Of a DNA stretch of 64,000 bases, positions 8,754-17,552 are shown piece after piece. The position numbers and the translations under genes were made by a program. This DNA comes from ZLKRG08 sp964654815. GTDB lineage: Bacteria; Actinomycetota; Actinomycetes; Nanopelagicales; Nanopelagicaceae. The notes under the pieces were generated by a model that worked only from the letters and a program-made list of their open reading frames with translations, had not been told where the DNA came from and searched no databases. Location of the stretch: the NCBI GenBank assembly GCA_964654815.1, contig CAZZLH010000001.1:1-64000 (forward strand), in the 5' to 3' direction. Numbering within the stretch: the stretch's first letter is position 1; each line of letters opens with the position of its first letter.

Positions 8754-9695
8754 ATGATGGGCGAAGAAGAGAATGACGAGATCATCACTGAGGAAATGCT
8801 CTGGGAGCGAATTCCTGAAACAAATGGATTAGAGCGCGCAAATACTTATTACGAACTCAGCGCTCGCATTTATGCGCGTGGTCAATATGACGAAGCGCTG
8901 GCGCTAGCCGAAACTGCACGCGATATTTACACAGAAATTGGCACGGCACATGCCACAGAAGAGCTGGCTCAGGCTTACTCTGCAATTGGGTATAACTTAA
9001 ATCAGCTAAAGCGAATCGATGAAGCGGCAAGTGCAATGTCTAAGGCGGTCGACCTGCTTCGTAAGAGTAAATCACCAATTGCGCTTGAACTTGCTTGCAC
9101 CTTGGGTGAGTGGTGGTACTCCTCTAAGAAATACCAAGAAGTTGTGGACACCATGAATGAATGTGCCCAAGAGCATTTAGTTGATGGCAACGATCTAGGT
9201 GCCGCCTCTGATCTTCACCTCATTGGATGTGCGTATCGGGAATTAGGCAAATTCGAAGCAGCAATCGAAGCATTCGAAGAGGCGCGCGAGCTTTATAAAA
9301 AACATAAAGAGGTCATTCATGTCGCTCGTTGTGATCAAAAAATTGCCTCTTGCTACAACAAATTAGGCGAAGGAGAGAAAGCGCTCAATAAGGCGCGAAT
9401 CGCGCTAGATGTATTTGAGACTGCACATGATCATCGCCGCCAGATTTATACCCTGTTTGAATTTGCCAAGGCGTTGGAATTGTTGGGCGAGTTAGAAGAA
9501 TCGCTCTCAGTACTTGATCAAGTTCTCACGACCGCATCAGAAGAGGATCCGCGTGATTTCGAGTTTATCTTGGAGATCGAGACCTTGATTGCTGCGATAT
9601 TACGAAAGAGTGATCGAAGCGAAGAGGCGGATGAGATTGATCGTAGGTTAGGCAGCGTCCGCTCGATATTGGCTGATGAAGAGAGCGCCAAGTAA
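8754..9695 (+). CDS. Tetratricopeptide-repeat protein
   Basis: 313-residue, acidic, all-helical protein with about six TPR units, visible as repeated patterns of the type A-Y-x-x-G-x-x-x-x-x-x-A-x-x-x-x-x-A (for example around residues 30-60, 70-100, 150-180, 200-225 and 235-265). No signal peptide or enzyme domain is seen, so it is probably a cytoplasmic scaffold. Shine-Dalgarno GGGGAGG (8745-8751) sits too close to the ATG at 8754 and better fits the adjacent in-frame ATG at 8757. Its last 48 bp overlap the convergent MFS gene. The partner is unknown. Confidence 0.75.
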   Translation: MMGEEENDEIITEEMLWERIPETNGLERANTYYELSARIYARGQYDEALALAETARDIYTEIGTAHATEELAQAYSAIGYNLNQLKRIDEAASAMSKAVDLLRKSKSPIALELACTLGEWWYSSKKYQEVVDTMNECAQEHLVDGNDLGAASDLHLIGCAYRELGKFEAAIEAFEEARELYKKHKEVIHVARCDQKIASCYNKLGEGEKALNKARIALDVFETAHDHRRQIYTLFEFAKALELLGELEESLSVLDQVLTTASEEDPRDFEFILEIETLIAAILRKSDRSEEADEIDRRLGSVRSILADEESAK

Positions 9696-10799
9696 GGCGC
9701 CAATTCCGGCAATAACGAGCGCGATTTCGACGCTACCACCGCTCCACATCGCTCCGCCCCAGATACCTGCGGCCAATACCGCGAAGTTCATGCTGGCTTG
9801 AAAGACACCTTGCGAATAACCGCGCGAGCTTGAATCGCTCAATCGGCCAATCCAAGTCTTACCCACACCATCAGTTAGCGCTGGAAAGAATCCATACAAA
9901 GCGATTGCGATGATTGCAATCGCATGATTATTCGTTAAGCCAAGCGTTATGTAAGCGGCGGCGAAGAAAGTAAGCCCAATCAAGTAGACATTTTTCGGAT
10001 GTAATTTATCGGCAATTTTGCCGGCAGGATACGCCGCAAAAGTGGCAACCAACATATAAATCATGTAGCCCACTACCACTCCTGGTGTACTAAAACCAAT
10101 ATCGTGCAATCGAAGTAGCAACAGAGCATCAGGGATATTGGTAACTTGTATTGCCACCAGAATTGCGATGGTTCGCTTTAATTTTGGAGAGAGCGGTGCC
10201 TTTTGAAAGGTGACCGGCTTAACCACATTTTTATGTTTGAAATCTTTAATGAGAAAGGTGAAAAATATACTTATCGCGGCAGGAATTAATGCCCATTTTG
10301 CAACTGCACGAACATCGTTGTTCAAGGCAAAGAGCAAGATAAGTGCCAAGAGCGGACCGATGACTGCGCCAAGATTATCTCCCGCTCGGTGAAAACCGAA
10401 TGCTTTCCCTAGATCTTTATCTTCAACCCCATCATGGATCAACGCATCCCTTGGTGCGCCACGCATCCCTTTGCCAATCCGATCAATAACTCTTCCTGCA
10501 AAGATACCGGGCCAAGAGAGCGATAACACAGTGAAAGCTTTACCAACGCCGGTCAATGAGTAACCACCAACCACGAAAGGCTTGCGACCAAATCGATCGC
10601 TAAATTTTCCAGAATATAACTTGGTAACTCCGGCAGCGAACTCCGCTGCGCCTTCAATTATTCCTAGCGCCAAAGGGGCAGAACCAACTACGCCTGCTAT
10701 CAGAAGTGGCATTAAGGGATAGATCAGTTCGCTAGCCGCGTCCTGTGCGAGCGAGACAATAGTTATTACGACGAGATTGCGTGATAACCAGCTGCGCAT
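9648..10799 (-). CDS. MFS transporter
   Basis: 383 residues with about 12 hydrophobic segments. The MFS A-motif is seen in KLYSGKFSDRFGRKP between the early helices, and DRIGKGMRGAPRDAL before mid-protein is a hallmark of a drug-exporter-like MFS subgroup. The likely role is efflux of a small molecule; the substrate cannot be told. The 3' end overlaps the TPR gene by 48 bp on the opposite strand. The start codon has an upstream TAATGT that overlaps the -10 box of the divergent phosphatase gene. Confidence 0.83.
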   Translation of the reverse strand: MRSWLSRNLVVITIVSLAQDAASELIYPLMPLLIAGVVGSAPLALGIIEGAAEFAAGVTKLYSGKFSDRFGRKPFVVGGYSLTGVGKAFTVLSLSWPGIFAGRVIDRIGKGMRGAPRDALIHDGVEDKDLGKAFGFHRAGDNLGAVIGPLLALILLFALNNDVRAVAKWALIPAAISIFFTFLIKDFKHKNVVKPVTFQKAPLSPKLKRTIAILVAIQVTNIPDALLLLRLHDIGFSTPGVVVGYMIYMLVATFAAYPAGKIADKLHPKNVYLIGLTFFAAAYITLGLTNNHAIAIIAIALYGFFPALTDGVGKTWIGRLSDSSSRGYSQGVFQASMNFAVLAAGIWGGAMWSGGSVEIALVIAGIGALLGALFISQYRADAA

Positions 10800-10804
10800 G
10801 GGGT

Positions 10805-10810
10805 TAACAT
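10805..10810 (+). promoter_or_regulatory. -10 box, leaderless promoter of LMW-PTP gene
   Basis: TAACAT lies 9 nt before the ATG at 10820, with no Shine-Dalgarno. It overlaps the -10 box of the divergent MFS gene. Confidence 0.45.
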
Positions 10811-10812
10811 TA
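10807..10812 (-). promoter_or_regulatory. -10 box, leaderless promoter of MFS gene
   Basis: On the minus strand TAATGT lies 7 nt before the ATG at 10799. Four bases are shared with the opposite-strand TAACAT at 10805-10810. Confidence 0.45.
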
Positions 10813-10819
10813 CAATTCC

Positions 10820-11353
10820 ATGATTATGTTGCAGCATCTAATTGGCAAGGCTGAAGTGACCATATCTATGGTCTGTCTTGGCAATATCTGTCGCTCACCA
10901 ATGGCAGCAGCGATTCTCTTCAATCGACGCCATGAGATTTCTGCCCCAAAGATCTTGGTGGATAGCTCAGGTACTGGCTCCTGGCATGTGGGAGAGGGCC
11001 CCAACCCACATTCGAAGCAGACTTGGGAGCGACATGGTTTGAGTTATGAGCATATCGCCAAGAGATTCTCTAAGAATGATTTCTATAGTTCTGATCTCAT
11101 TTTGGTGATGGATTCATCCAATTATGCCAATGTAATGGCGCTAGCTACCGAAGATGTGGCAAATAAAGTTTATTACTTACGTCAATTTGATTCTGCACTT
11201 AGAAATATCCATCCTGATTCAACAGAATTCCACAAACTTGAAGTGCCAGACCCTTACTCTTTGCCCATAGGACATTTTGAAGCTGTCTATGAAATGATTG
11301 ATAGTGCAATTTCTGGTCTATTGGCAGAACTTCAAAAAATTTCAGCGCGGTAG
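10820..11353 (+). CDS. Low-molecular-weight protein-tyrosine phosphatase
   Basis: 177 residues. The P-loop CX5R(S) motif CLGNICRS holds the nucleophile Cys19 and Arg25, and the general acid is Asp144 in the PDPY segment. This is the PtpA/Wzb-type family that removes phosphate from tyrosine in proteins; in bacteria it often acts on regulatory kinases or envelope polymer machinery. The start at 10820 is supported by a TANNNT box 9 nt upstream; later in-frame ATG codons (for example 10826) would shorten the first strand. The stop overlaps the convergent RNA methyltransferase gene by 12 bp. No tyrosine kinase is nearby. Confidence 0.9.
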   Translation: MIMLQHLIGKAEVTISMVCLGNICRSPMAAAILFNRRHEISAPKILVDSSGTGSWHVGEGPNPHSKQTWERHGLSYEHIAKRFSKNDFYSSDLILVMDSSNYANVMALATEDVANKVYYLRQFDSALRNIHPDSTEFHKLEVPDPYSLPIGHFEAVYEMIDSAISGLLAELQKISAR

Positions 11354-11983
11354 ATGTTGCAGGGCCCAGTGATACATAGCAATTGCGCCAGCTGCAGAAG
11401 CATTCATTGATCTAGTCGAACCATATTGTTTTATCTCATATAAAACCTGACAAGACGCTATCGCCTCATCTGACATGCCAGCGCCTTCTTGGCCAAAAAG
11501 TAAGACACATTTTGCTGGCAACTCTGCTGACTCCAAAGGTTTGGAACTCTCAACATTATCGATTCCGATAATAGGCACGTTATTTTCATGGCACCACGTG
11601 GAGAAATCGGCGATTGTGGGGTGGTGAAGCACATTTAAATATCTATCTGTAACCATAGCCCCGCGCCGATTCCAGTCGCGTTTGCCGACTATATGTACTG
11701 CACTTACATTGAATGCATTTGCGGTGCGCACAATGGATCCGATGTTTAAATCATGTTGCCAATTTTCGATCGCAATTTGTAGGTCATGACGCTTTGTATC
11801 TAAATCCTGAACAATCGCTGAGACCTTCCAGTAGCGATATTTATCCAGCACATTACGTCTATCACCGTTTTCTAGTAGTTCTGGATCGAAATGTTCTTCG
11901 GTGGGCCAAGGCAGAGGATGCGGCCCTACGCCCACCACGGGGTAAAACTCACCGGGGCCGATATCAGCAGGTGTATTGGGCAT
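11342..11983 (-). CDS. SpoU/TrmH family RNA 2'-O-methyltransferase
   Basis: 213 residues. All three SPOUT motifs are visible: NIGSIVRTANAF (motif 1, RNA/ribose site), LLFGQEGAGMS (motif 2) and STRSMNASAAGAIAMY (motif 3, AdoMet knot). The enzyme methylates a ribose 2'-OH in tRNA or rRNA; the exact target cannot be assigned. The N-terminal ~75 residues are an extension outside the knot. I chose the ATG at 11983 because TAGAGT ends 7 nt upstream; an in-frame GTG at 11992 would lie on that box. It is convergent with the tyrosine phosphatase gene. Confidence 0.87.
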   Translation of the reverse strand: MPNTPADIGPGEFYPVVGVGPHPLPWPTEEHFDPELLENGDRRNVLDKYRYWKVSAIVQDLDTKRHDLQIAIENWQHDLNIGSIVRTANAFNVSAVHIVGKRDWNRRGAMVTDRYLNVLHHPTIADFSTWCHENNVPIIGIDNVESSKPLESAELPAKCVLLFGQEGAGMSDEAIASCQVLYEIKQYGSTRSMNASAAGAIAMYHWALQHLPR

Positions 11984-11990
11984 AATGAGC

Positions 11991-11996
11991 ACTCTA
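11991..11996 (-). promoter_or_regulatory. -10 box, leaderless promoter of SpoU methyltransferase
   Basis: Minus-strand TAGAGT lies 7 nt before the ATG at 11983. It decides between that ATG and the GTG at 11992. Confidence 0.45.
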
Positions 11997-12020
11997 ACTT
12001 CATGGCAGGAGGCTTAACAA

Positions 12021-12362
12021 ATGGAGCTAGCCAAAACCATCTTCCTCTTACTACATGTGGCCAGCGTGTTAGGCATGCTGGTGCTCTTACTTAATCAAAC
12101 TGCAAAAGTAGAGAAGAAGTTATCCAAGGGTTTCATGCATGCCTCAATGACTGCATTGATTGCGGGCTTTGCCCTGGTTGGTCTTGATTCAGCTTTGGGC
12201 GATGAGATTAGCCACGCTAAAGTCGGAATTAAATTCTTGGTTTTAGTTGTAATAATGATTCTGGGATACCAAAACCAAAATAAGGCGAAACTTTCAAATC
12301 CAATCTGGGGCACGATGTTGGCCTTAACAGTTTTTAACGTTTTTCTCGCCGTAACAATTTAA
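12021..12362 (+). CDS. Small four-helix membrane protein, unknown function
   Basis: 113 residues with four hydrophobic stretches (about 5-25, 42-60, 70-85 and 95-113) separated by a basic loop with KVEKKLSKGF. I do not recognise a named family. Shine-Dalgarno AGGAGG (12007-12012) lies 8 nt before the ATG. Its stop TAA shares one base with the start of the D-Ala-D-Ala carboxypeptidase gene (TAATG), so the two are co-translated. The context suggests an envelope-related role, but this is only inference. Confidence 0.7.
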   Translation: MELAKTIFLLLHVASVLGMLVLLLNQTAKVEKKLSKGFMHASMTALIAGFALVGLDSALGDEISHAKVGIKFLVLVVIMILGYQNQNKAKLSNPIWGTMLALTVFNVFLAVTI

Positions 12363-13606
12363 TGCGTCTTAAATTCATAGCTGCAGCAACTGCCACGCTT
12401 TTGCTGATATCCCCTTCAGCGCATCCAGTAGGGGCGCTTAAGATGGAACAGATTCCTGATGTATTTAGGGAATTAACCAAAGATAAGAGCTTAGCCAATC
12501 CCGCTATGGTGCTCATTGATGTTAAGAGTGGCAAAGTTATCTTTAGCCGCGATGGGAATGGTCCTAGAAAGCCAGCTTCGACTTTGAAGGTAATCAGCGC
12601 TATGTCAATTCTGGAGTTTATGCCAGCGGATAGCGTCTTTACTACCTCGATTTATAAGACTGATTTGAAGAATACCTTTCAAATAGTTGGTGATTTTGAT
12701 CCATCTTTGACACCTAGCTATTCGTCTGCCAGACGAGATAAATTCATTTGGAGCAATTATCTGGTTAATAAAATCAGAGCAAATGCTAAAAGCAGAAGTA
12801 TCACAATTAGGTACTATGGAATAACCAGCCGGACTCGAATCAATATGGCTAATTACTTCCGCAAAGTGGGGTATCGCGTTGCGTGGAAGCCGATTTCGGC
12901 ATCGGCTACCAGTGCTCACATTACAGATTTAATCTCCACCTCTACCTCACCGAATTTATCTGCAATATTGCGCCATACTTTATTGTGGAGTGATAACAAT
13001 GTGGCTGACTATTTAGCCCGTCTAGCTGCTATGAAAGCTGGTTATACCTATAGCGAAGATGGAATAACTCCAGTTTTCAACTATGTCTTGGGTAAGTACA
13101 ACATCGAGAATCCAGTAATCACCGCCAAAGATGGTAGTGGCCTATCAAGTGCCAATCGAATAAGCGCGTTAACTTTGGCTCGGGCACTTGCAAAGATTTA
13201 CCAGGATCCAAAATTTGCCAGCATCTTAAGTGGATTGCCCGTAGGTGGCGTATCAGGCACGATGCAGAATAGATTTCTAAAAACGGCACCACAGGGCGTT
13301 GGTTTAGTCCGTGCCAAAACTGGCAGCTTACGTGGGGTGGCGAGCCTTGCTGGATATATCGATTCGGGTGACCACGAGTATGCCTTTGTGATAATCGCAG
13401 ATCGAGTGGGAAAGTATCGCGCCGCCGAATCTGCCGCTCGTGCGACCATGGATCGTATCTTAGGCAAGATAACTGCGCCATTGATTCTGGTGCCTAGTGA
13501 TGCAACTTCAATTTCAAGCTCAGAAGGAAATTCAGATTCACCACTAAGTGATAACGCAGCCACAAATTCGGCATCAAACTCAGAAACTGTTATCAATCAA
13601 ACATAA
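12362..13606 (+). CDS. dacB: D-Ala-D-Ala carboxypeptidase/endopeptidase, PBP4 type
   Basis: 414 residues, peptidase family S13. A signal peptide covers residues ~1-25. The three active-site motifs of penicillin-binding serine peptidases are present: STLK at 73-76 (nucleophile Ser73, Lys76), SDN at 210-212, and KTG starting at Lys319. It trims the terminal D-Ala or cuts cross-links in peptidoglycan outside the membrane. The C-terminal ~40 residues are rich in Ser, Asn and Asp and look disordered. The interdomain insert is short for a PBP4, as in other actinobacterial members. It is in an operon with the small membrane protein upstream. Confidence 0.92.
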   Translation: MRLKFIAAATATLLLISPSAHPVGALKMEQIPDVFRELTKDKSLANPAMVLIDVKSGKVIFSRDGNGPRKPASTLKVISAMSILEFMPADSVFTTSIYKTDLKNTFQIVGDFDPSLTPSYSSARRDKFIWSNYLVNKIRANAKSRSITIRYYGITSRTRINMANYFRKVGYRVAWKPISASATSAHITDLISTSTSPNLSAILRHTLLWSDNNVADYLARLAAMKAGYTYSEDGITPVFNYVLGKYNIENPVITAKDGSGLSSANRISALTLARALAKIYQDPKFASILSGLPVGGVSGTMQNRFLKTAPQGVGLVRAKTGSLRGVASLAGYIDSGDHEYAFVIIADRVGKYRAAESAARATMDRILGKITAPLILVPSDATSISSSEGNSDSPLSDNAATNSASNSETVINQT

Positions 13607-13647
13607 TTCTGGTAACTTTAAAGAATTTTGTCATACAGCTTTGGTAG

Positions 13648-13653
13648 TAGCCT
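13648..13653 (+). promoter_or_regulatory. -10 box, leaderless promoter of ctaB
   Basis: TAGCCT lies 6 nt before the GTG at 13660. There is no Shine-Dalgarno. Confidence 0.4.
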
Positions 13654-13659
13654 TAGATA

Positions 13660-14517
13660 GTGCGCCCATATTTAGAATTAATGAAGCTGCGAGTGGTTGA
13701 GCTTCTAATTATTACCACGGTGCCGGCGCTCTTTCTTGCGGCCCAAGGTTGGCCACCACTAGTGCCCACGATAGCTTCTTTAGTAGGCGGCACATTGGCC
13801 GCAGGCGCTGCCAATGCCTTCAATATGGTGATCGAATCGGATATTGACAAATTGATGGTGCGAACGAGAAATCGCCCGGTGGCAGCAGGTGTAATTAGCA
13901 AAAAGCAGGCATCTCGATTCGCAACGTTATTGATGATTTTGAGTTTAGTGATTTTTTGGATTTTCACCACCCCACTTGCCACTTTGCTAACATCTTTGGC
14001 AATTGTCTTCTATGTGGCTATTTATACGGTCTTATTAAAGCCAAATACCAATCAGAATATTGTTTGGGGTGGCATTGCAGGTTGCCTACCAGTTTTGATT
14101 GGTTGGGCTGCAGTCACAAACTCACTCGCTGCACCAGCGCTCTGGTTCTTCTTGGTGGTCTTCTTCTGGACACCACCACATTTCTGGGCTATCGCAATCA
14201 AATATCATGATGATTATTCAGCAGCGAATATTCCGATGTTGCCCGTGGTAGCCACTCGAAAGAGAGTTTATGTGGAGATGTGGTTCCACACCGCGATGAT
14301 GATTCTCTCTTCTTTAGCCACGATTTACTCCGCCGGGCTACCGAATTGGTGCTATTTCTTGACCTTGGCTCTCGCCATCGTATTTGCGGAGCAGGTATTT
14401 AAGCTAAAGAGCAATGAATCTGAGTATGAAAAGGTAGCGGGAAAGATATTTAATTTCTCAGTACTTTATCTGACGCTCTTCTCGATCCTTTTGGTGGTCG
14501 GTCAATTACTTGCTTAG
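13660..14517 (+). CDS. ctaB: Protoheme IX farnesyltransferase (heme O synthase)
   Basis: 285-residue UbiA-family membrane enzyme that adds a farnesyl group to heme B to give heme O for terminal oxidases. The first Mg-diphosphate motif is visible as NMVIESDIDKLMVRT-RNRP (residues ~55-73). The second region, FFWTPPHFWAIAIKYHDDY, contains the heme O synthase-specific aromatic block. Eight to nine hydrophobic helices fit the fold. The GTG at 13660 is the only sensible start because an in-frame TAG lies two codons upstream and the conserved Y-L-E-L segment precedes the first ATG (13681). No ctaA or oxidase gene is in the window. The 3' end overlaps metZ by 12 bp. Confidence 0.92.
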   Translation: MRPYLELMKLRVVELLIITTVPALFLAAQGWPPLVPTIASLVGGTLAAGAANAFNMVIESDIDKLMVRTRNRPVAAGVISKKQASRFATLLMILSLVIFWIFTTPLATLLTSLAIVFYVAIYTVLLKPNTNQNIVWGGIAGCLPVLIGWAAVTNSLAAPALWFFLVVFFWTPPHFWAIAIKYHDDYSAANIPMLPVVATRKRVYVEMWFHTAMMILSSLATIYSAGLPNWCYFLTLALAIVFAEQVFKLKSNESEYEKVAGKIFNFSVLYLTLFSILLVVGQLLA

Positions 14518-15732
14518 CGCTTGACCTAAGTCTTTAATCAGATCATCTACATGCTCTAGCCCTACCGAAAGGCGCAACGTACTCTCGGTGATTCCCATCT
14601 CAGCCTGTACTTCGGGCGCTAAACGTCGGTGAGTAGTCGATGCTGGGTGGGTGATTAAGGATTTTGAATCGCCTAAGTTATTAGAGATGTCCACGACTCT
14701 AAGATGATTCATGAATCTAAAGGCTGCGTTCTTATCGCCATTAAATTCAATTCCGATTGTGGTGCCACCAGCGCCATTCATCTGCCGCATCGCTATTTGA
14801 TGCTGTGGATGTGATTTTAGTCCGGGATAACGCACCGCTTTTATTTTCGGGTTGGTCTCTAGGAACTCTGCCACCTTTTGCGCATTCGAATTCATGCGTT
14901 CTACGCGCATGTGTAATGTCTCAAGTGACTTCAACATTACCCAGGCGTTGAATGGCGATATCGATGGTCCGGTATGGCGGATAAATGGTTGGAACTGTTC
15001 GGTTATGTATTTTGCGCTACCTAAAACTGCACCACCCAGAACACGGCCTTGGCCATCGATATGTTTGGTGGTGGAATACATAACAACATCGGCGCCGAGT
15101 TGGAGCGGCTTTTGATAAATTGGTGAAGCCATCACATTGTCTACGATGACTGTGGCGCCTACTTTGTGAGCTAGCTCCGCGACCATCTTGATATCAACGA
15201 TATCCATCAGCGGATTACTTGGCGTTTCGATAAATACAACTTTGGTCGGTTTACTTAAAGCGCGCTCCCAGTCTGCTTTTTCAGTTCCTTTTACCAACTC
15301 AGTATTTACGCCCCATTTTGGCAAGAACTCAGTGAGAACCACATGGCATGATGAGAACATCGAGGCGCTTGCCACCACGCGATCTCCTTGGGAAACCAAG
15401 CAAGCCACTGATGCGAACATGGCAGACATGCCACTTCCGGTAGCAATACAACTCTCGGCACCTTCTAAAGTTGCAAGACGAGCTTCAAACATGCCGATGG
15501 TTGGATTGGCGAATCTGCCATATAGATAATGATCAAGTTCATCTTTGAAAGCAGTTTCGGCCTCTTCGGCGCTCGAATAGGTAAAGCCACTTGTTAGATA
15601 GAGCGCTTCTGAAGTCTCGCCAAAACCAGAGCGCGCTAATCCCGCACGAACTGCTTGCGTCTGTGGATTTAATTGCCAATCAGGGTCGGGCCGGTCATTA
15701 ACGGGTTGATATCCCCATGGCCGCTTACTCAT
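14506..15732 (-). CDS. metZ: O-succinylhomoserine sulfhydrylase
   Basis: 408-residue PLP enzyme of the Cys/Met metabolism family (fold type I). The PLP lysine is Lys223 in STTKHIDGQGR; the GQGR continuation is characteristic of MetZ rather than cystathionine gamma-synthase or MetY. Other family blocks include YGRFANPT, GSGMSAM and ETPSNP. It makes homocysteine from activated homoserine and sulfide, the direct sulfhydrylation route to methionine. Activated-homoserine preference (succinyl or acetyl) is not certain from sequence. It is convergent with ctaB and divergent from the ABC exporter. Confidence 0.9.
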   Translation of the reverse strand: MSKRPWGYQPVNDRPDPDWQLNPQTQAVRAGLARSGFGETSEALYLTSGFTYSSAEEAETAFKDELDHYLYGRFANPTIGMFEARLATLEGAESCIATGSGMSAMFASVACLVSQGDRVVASASMFSSCHVVLTEFLPKWGVNTELVKGTEKADWERALSKPTKVVFIETPSNPLMDIVDIKMVAELAHKVGATVIVDNVMASPIYQKPLQLGADVVMYSTTKHIDGQGRVLGGAVLGSAKYITEQFQPFIRHTGPSISPFNAWVMLKSLETLHMRVERMNSNAQKVAEFLETNPKIKAVRYPGLKSHPQHQIAMRQMNGAGGTTIGIEFNGDKNAAFRFMNHLRVVDISNNLGDSKSLITHPASTTHRRLAPEVQAEMGITESTLRLSVGLEHVDDLIKDLGQALSK

Positions 15733-15738
15733 TGGCCA

Positions 15739-15744
15739 ATAGTA
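15739..15744 (-). promoter_or_regulatory. -10 box, leaderless promoter of metZ
   Basis: Minus-strand TACTAT lies 6 nt before the ATG at 15732. Confidence 0.45.
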
Positions 15745-15779
15745 AAGGAGTAATTAGAGCGATAAGGCAGGATATCTCC

Positions 15780-16688
15780 GTGGAAGCTCCAGCTATTGCG
15801 GTTAGCAATCTAAGCAAGCGATATGGCGATGTGATCGCAGTCGATGATGCAACTTTTGAGGTCCCGCTTGGCACCATTTGTGGTTTTGTTGGACCAAATG
15901 GTTCTGGCAAAACTACGACAATCCGAATCTTGTTGGGATTGATCAATCCTTCAACGGGCACCGGTTCAATAATCGGAAATTCAATCGAGCACCCCGAGAA
16001 ATATTTGAAGGAAGTAGGCGCACTAATTGAAGGGCCAGCTTTCTATCCTGCGCTATCTGGAATTGAGAATCTTAAAGTTCTGGCGAAATTAGGTGGCATC
16101 TCATTTAGTAGATGCCAAGAGTTACTTGAATTGGTCGGACTTGGCGATCGTGGCAAGGATAAATACAAGAATTATTCATTAGGCATGAAACAGCGCCTAG
16201 GAATCGCAGCAGCTTTACTACCTAATCCCAAGCTGTTGATCCTGGACGAACCTACCAATGGCCTAGATCCTGCCGGGATTCAAGAGGTGCGGGATTTACT
16301 CGAGAAATTGGCGGCTGATGGCGTTACGGTTTTTGTATCTTCGCATCTGCTCTCAGAGATTGAGATGATTTCTAAATATCTAGTCATGTTAAGGAAAGGC
16401 CGAGTGGTCTTTGCTGGTCCGATCCAAGAATTATTACATCGCAACAAACCAAGTATTCTCGCCAAACCTTCGACTACTAATTCATTGAATTATCTAGCAG
16501 AGCTAATCAACAAAACTGGACATGCTGCGGTAGTTGAGGCGGATCATGTTCGAATAGATGCGGATGAATCTTTCGCAACTCAAATCAATAAAATTGCCTT
16601 CGAGAATGGCGTAGTGCTGGCGCAACTAACTCCGATTCGCCCTTCGCTCGAAGAGACCTTCTTCCAGTTAACGGATGGTGGCGAATGA
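15780..16688 (+). CDS. ABC transporter ATP-binding protein
   Basis: ATPase of an ABC-2-type exporter, about 302 residues from this start. Walker A GPNGSGKTTT, a signature YSLGMKQRL (the LSGGQ variant with LGMKQ typical of CcmA/NatA-like and lantibiotic or drug exporters), Walker B LLILDEPTNGLDP, and the H-loop SSHLLSE are all intact. The last ~80 residues form a C-terminal accessory domain. I prefer the GTG at 15780 (GGCAGG eight bases upstream, immediately before the first strand) over the in-frame ATG at 15717, which would lie inside the divergent metZ. It overlaps the permease gene by 4 bp. The substrate is unknown. Confidence 0.86.
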   Translation: MEAPAIAVSNLSKRYGDVIAVDDATFEVPLGTICGFVGPNGSGKTTTIRILLGLINPSTGTGSIIGNSIEHPEKYLKEVGALIEGPAFYPALSGIENLKVLAKLGGISFSRCQELLELVGLGDRGKDKYKNYSLGMKQRLGIAAALLPNPKLLILDEPTNGLDPAGIQEVRDLLEKLAADGVTVFVSSHLLSEIEMISKYLVMLRKGRVVFAGPIQELLHRNKPSILAKPSTTNSLNYLAELINKTGHAAVVEADHVRIDADESFATQINKIAFENGVVLAQLTPIRPSLEETFFQLTDGGE

Positions 16689-17488
16689 GAATTTTCCTCG
16701 CTGAGTGGCGCAAGCTCCGCCGTCCAACTTTCTTCTTCGGCACTCTCGGCTCAGTTGCGGCAGTTACCGCTCTTGTCACTTCGCTATTGTTCCTATTGAT
16801 AGATGCCACGACAGGTAATGCCGAGCGCGGCAATCGGATTACTCGTGAAATGCTCCAGATGGCAGATGGTTTCACCATTGGATTTAATAGCGCCAGCGGA
16901 TTATTGGGCTTGGTTGCCTTATCGGTTTTTGCAGCGCAAACTGCTCAGGAATATACCTACGGAACTCTACGAAATTTATTGGTTCGGCAGCCACGTAGAT
17001 TGACCTTGTTATTTGGGAAATATCTTTCAATGGCAACATTTGCCTTACTTAGCGTAATTATTAGCGCAATCACTGCAGTGGGGTTGGCTTTTGCCCTTTC
17101 TGGTCGAGCCAAAGTGGCCACAGACGCATGGCTTACTTCAGATGCTCGTACTGTTTTCATGACCACATTTGTCAATGTTCTTATCTCGACGATTGGATAC
17201 GGAACAATTGGCATGATTCTGGGTCTGCTATTTAGATCTCCAATTAGTTCGATTTCAATTGGTACCGCTTACATATTGGTAGTTGAAAGCATCGTCTCCA
17301 TCGCATGGAAACCGGCAGCAAATTGGATGCCAGGCAATCTGCTCTCGGTAGTTGCAACGGGTGGTTCACCTTTTGGAATGGAGAATGCACCAACATACTC
17401 CGAGGCGCTCTTAAGGGTGGGACTTTATTTATTAGGCGCAAGCATCATTGTTGCGACGCTATTTAAGCGTCGTGATGTAGCAAACTAA
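16685..17488 (+). CDS. ABC-2 type transporter permease
   Basis: 267-residue permease partner of the preceding ATPase, linked by an ATGA overlap. It starts MRIFLAEWRKLRRPT, the usual cytoplasmic basic helix, followed by about six hydrophobic segments. The pattern AQEYTYGTLRNLLVRQPRR is the conserved coupling-helix region of ABC-2 permeases of the NatB type. The pair probably exports a lipid, peptide or drug; which one cannot be told. Confidence 0.85.
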   Translation: MRIFLAEWRKLRRPTFFFGTLGSVAAVTALVTSLLFLLIDATTGNAERGNRITREMLQMADGFTIGFNSASGLLGLVALSVFAAQTAQEYTYGTLRNLLVRQPRRLTLLFGKYLSMATFALLSVIISAITAVGLAFALSGRAKVATDAWLTSDARTVFMTTFVNVLISTIGYGTIGMILGLLFRSPISSISIGTAYILVVESIVSIAWKPAANWMPGNLLSVVATGGSPFGMENAPTYSEALLRVGLYLLGASIIVATLFKRRDVAN

Positions 17489-17552
17489 GGAAAATCCCAT
17501 GCTTTGTGCGCTCCGCCATTTATAGTTGGGTTTCCACCCCCGGAGGTCGCAC

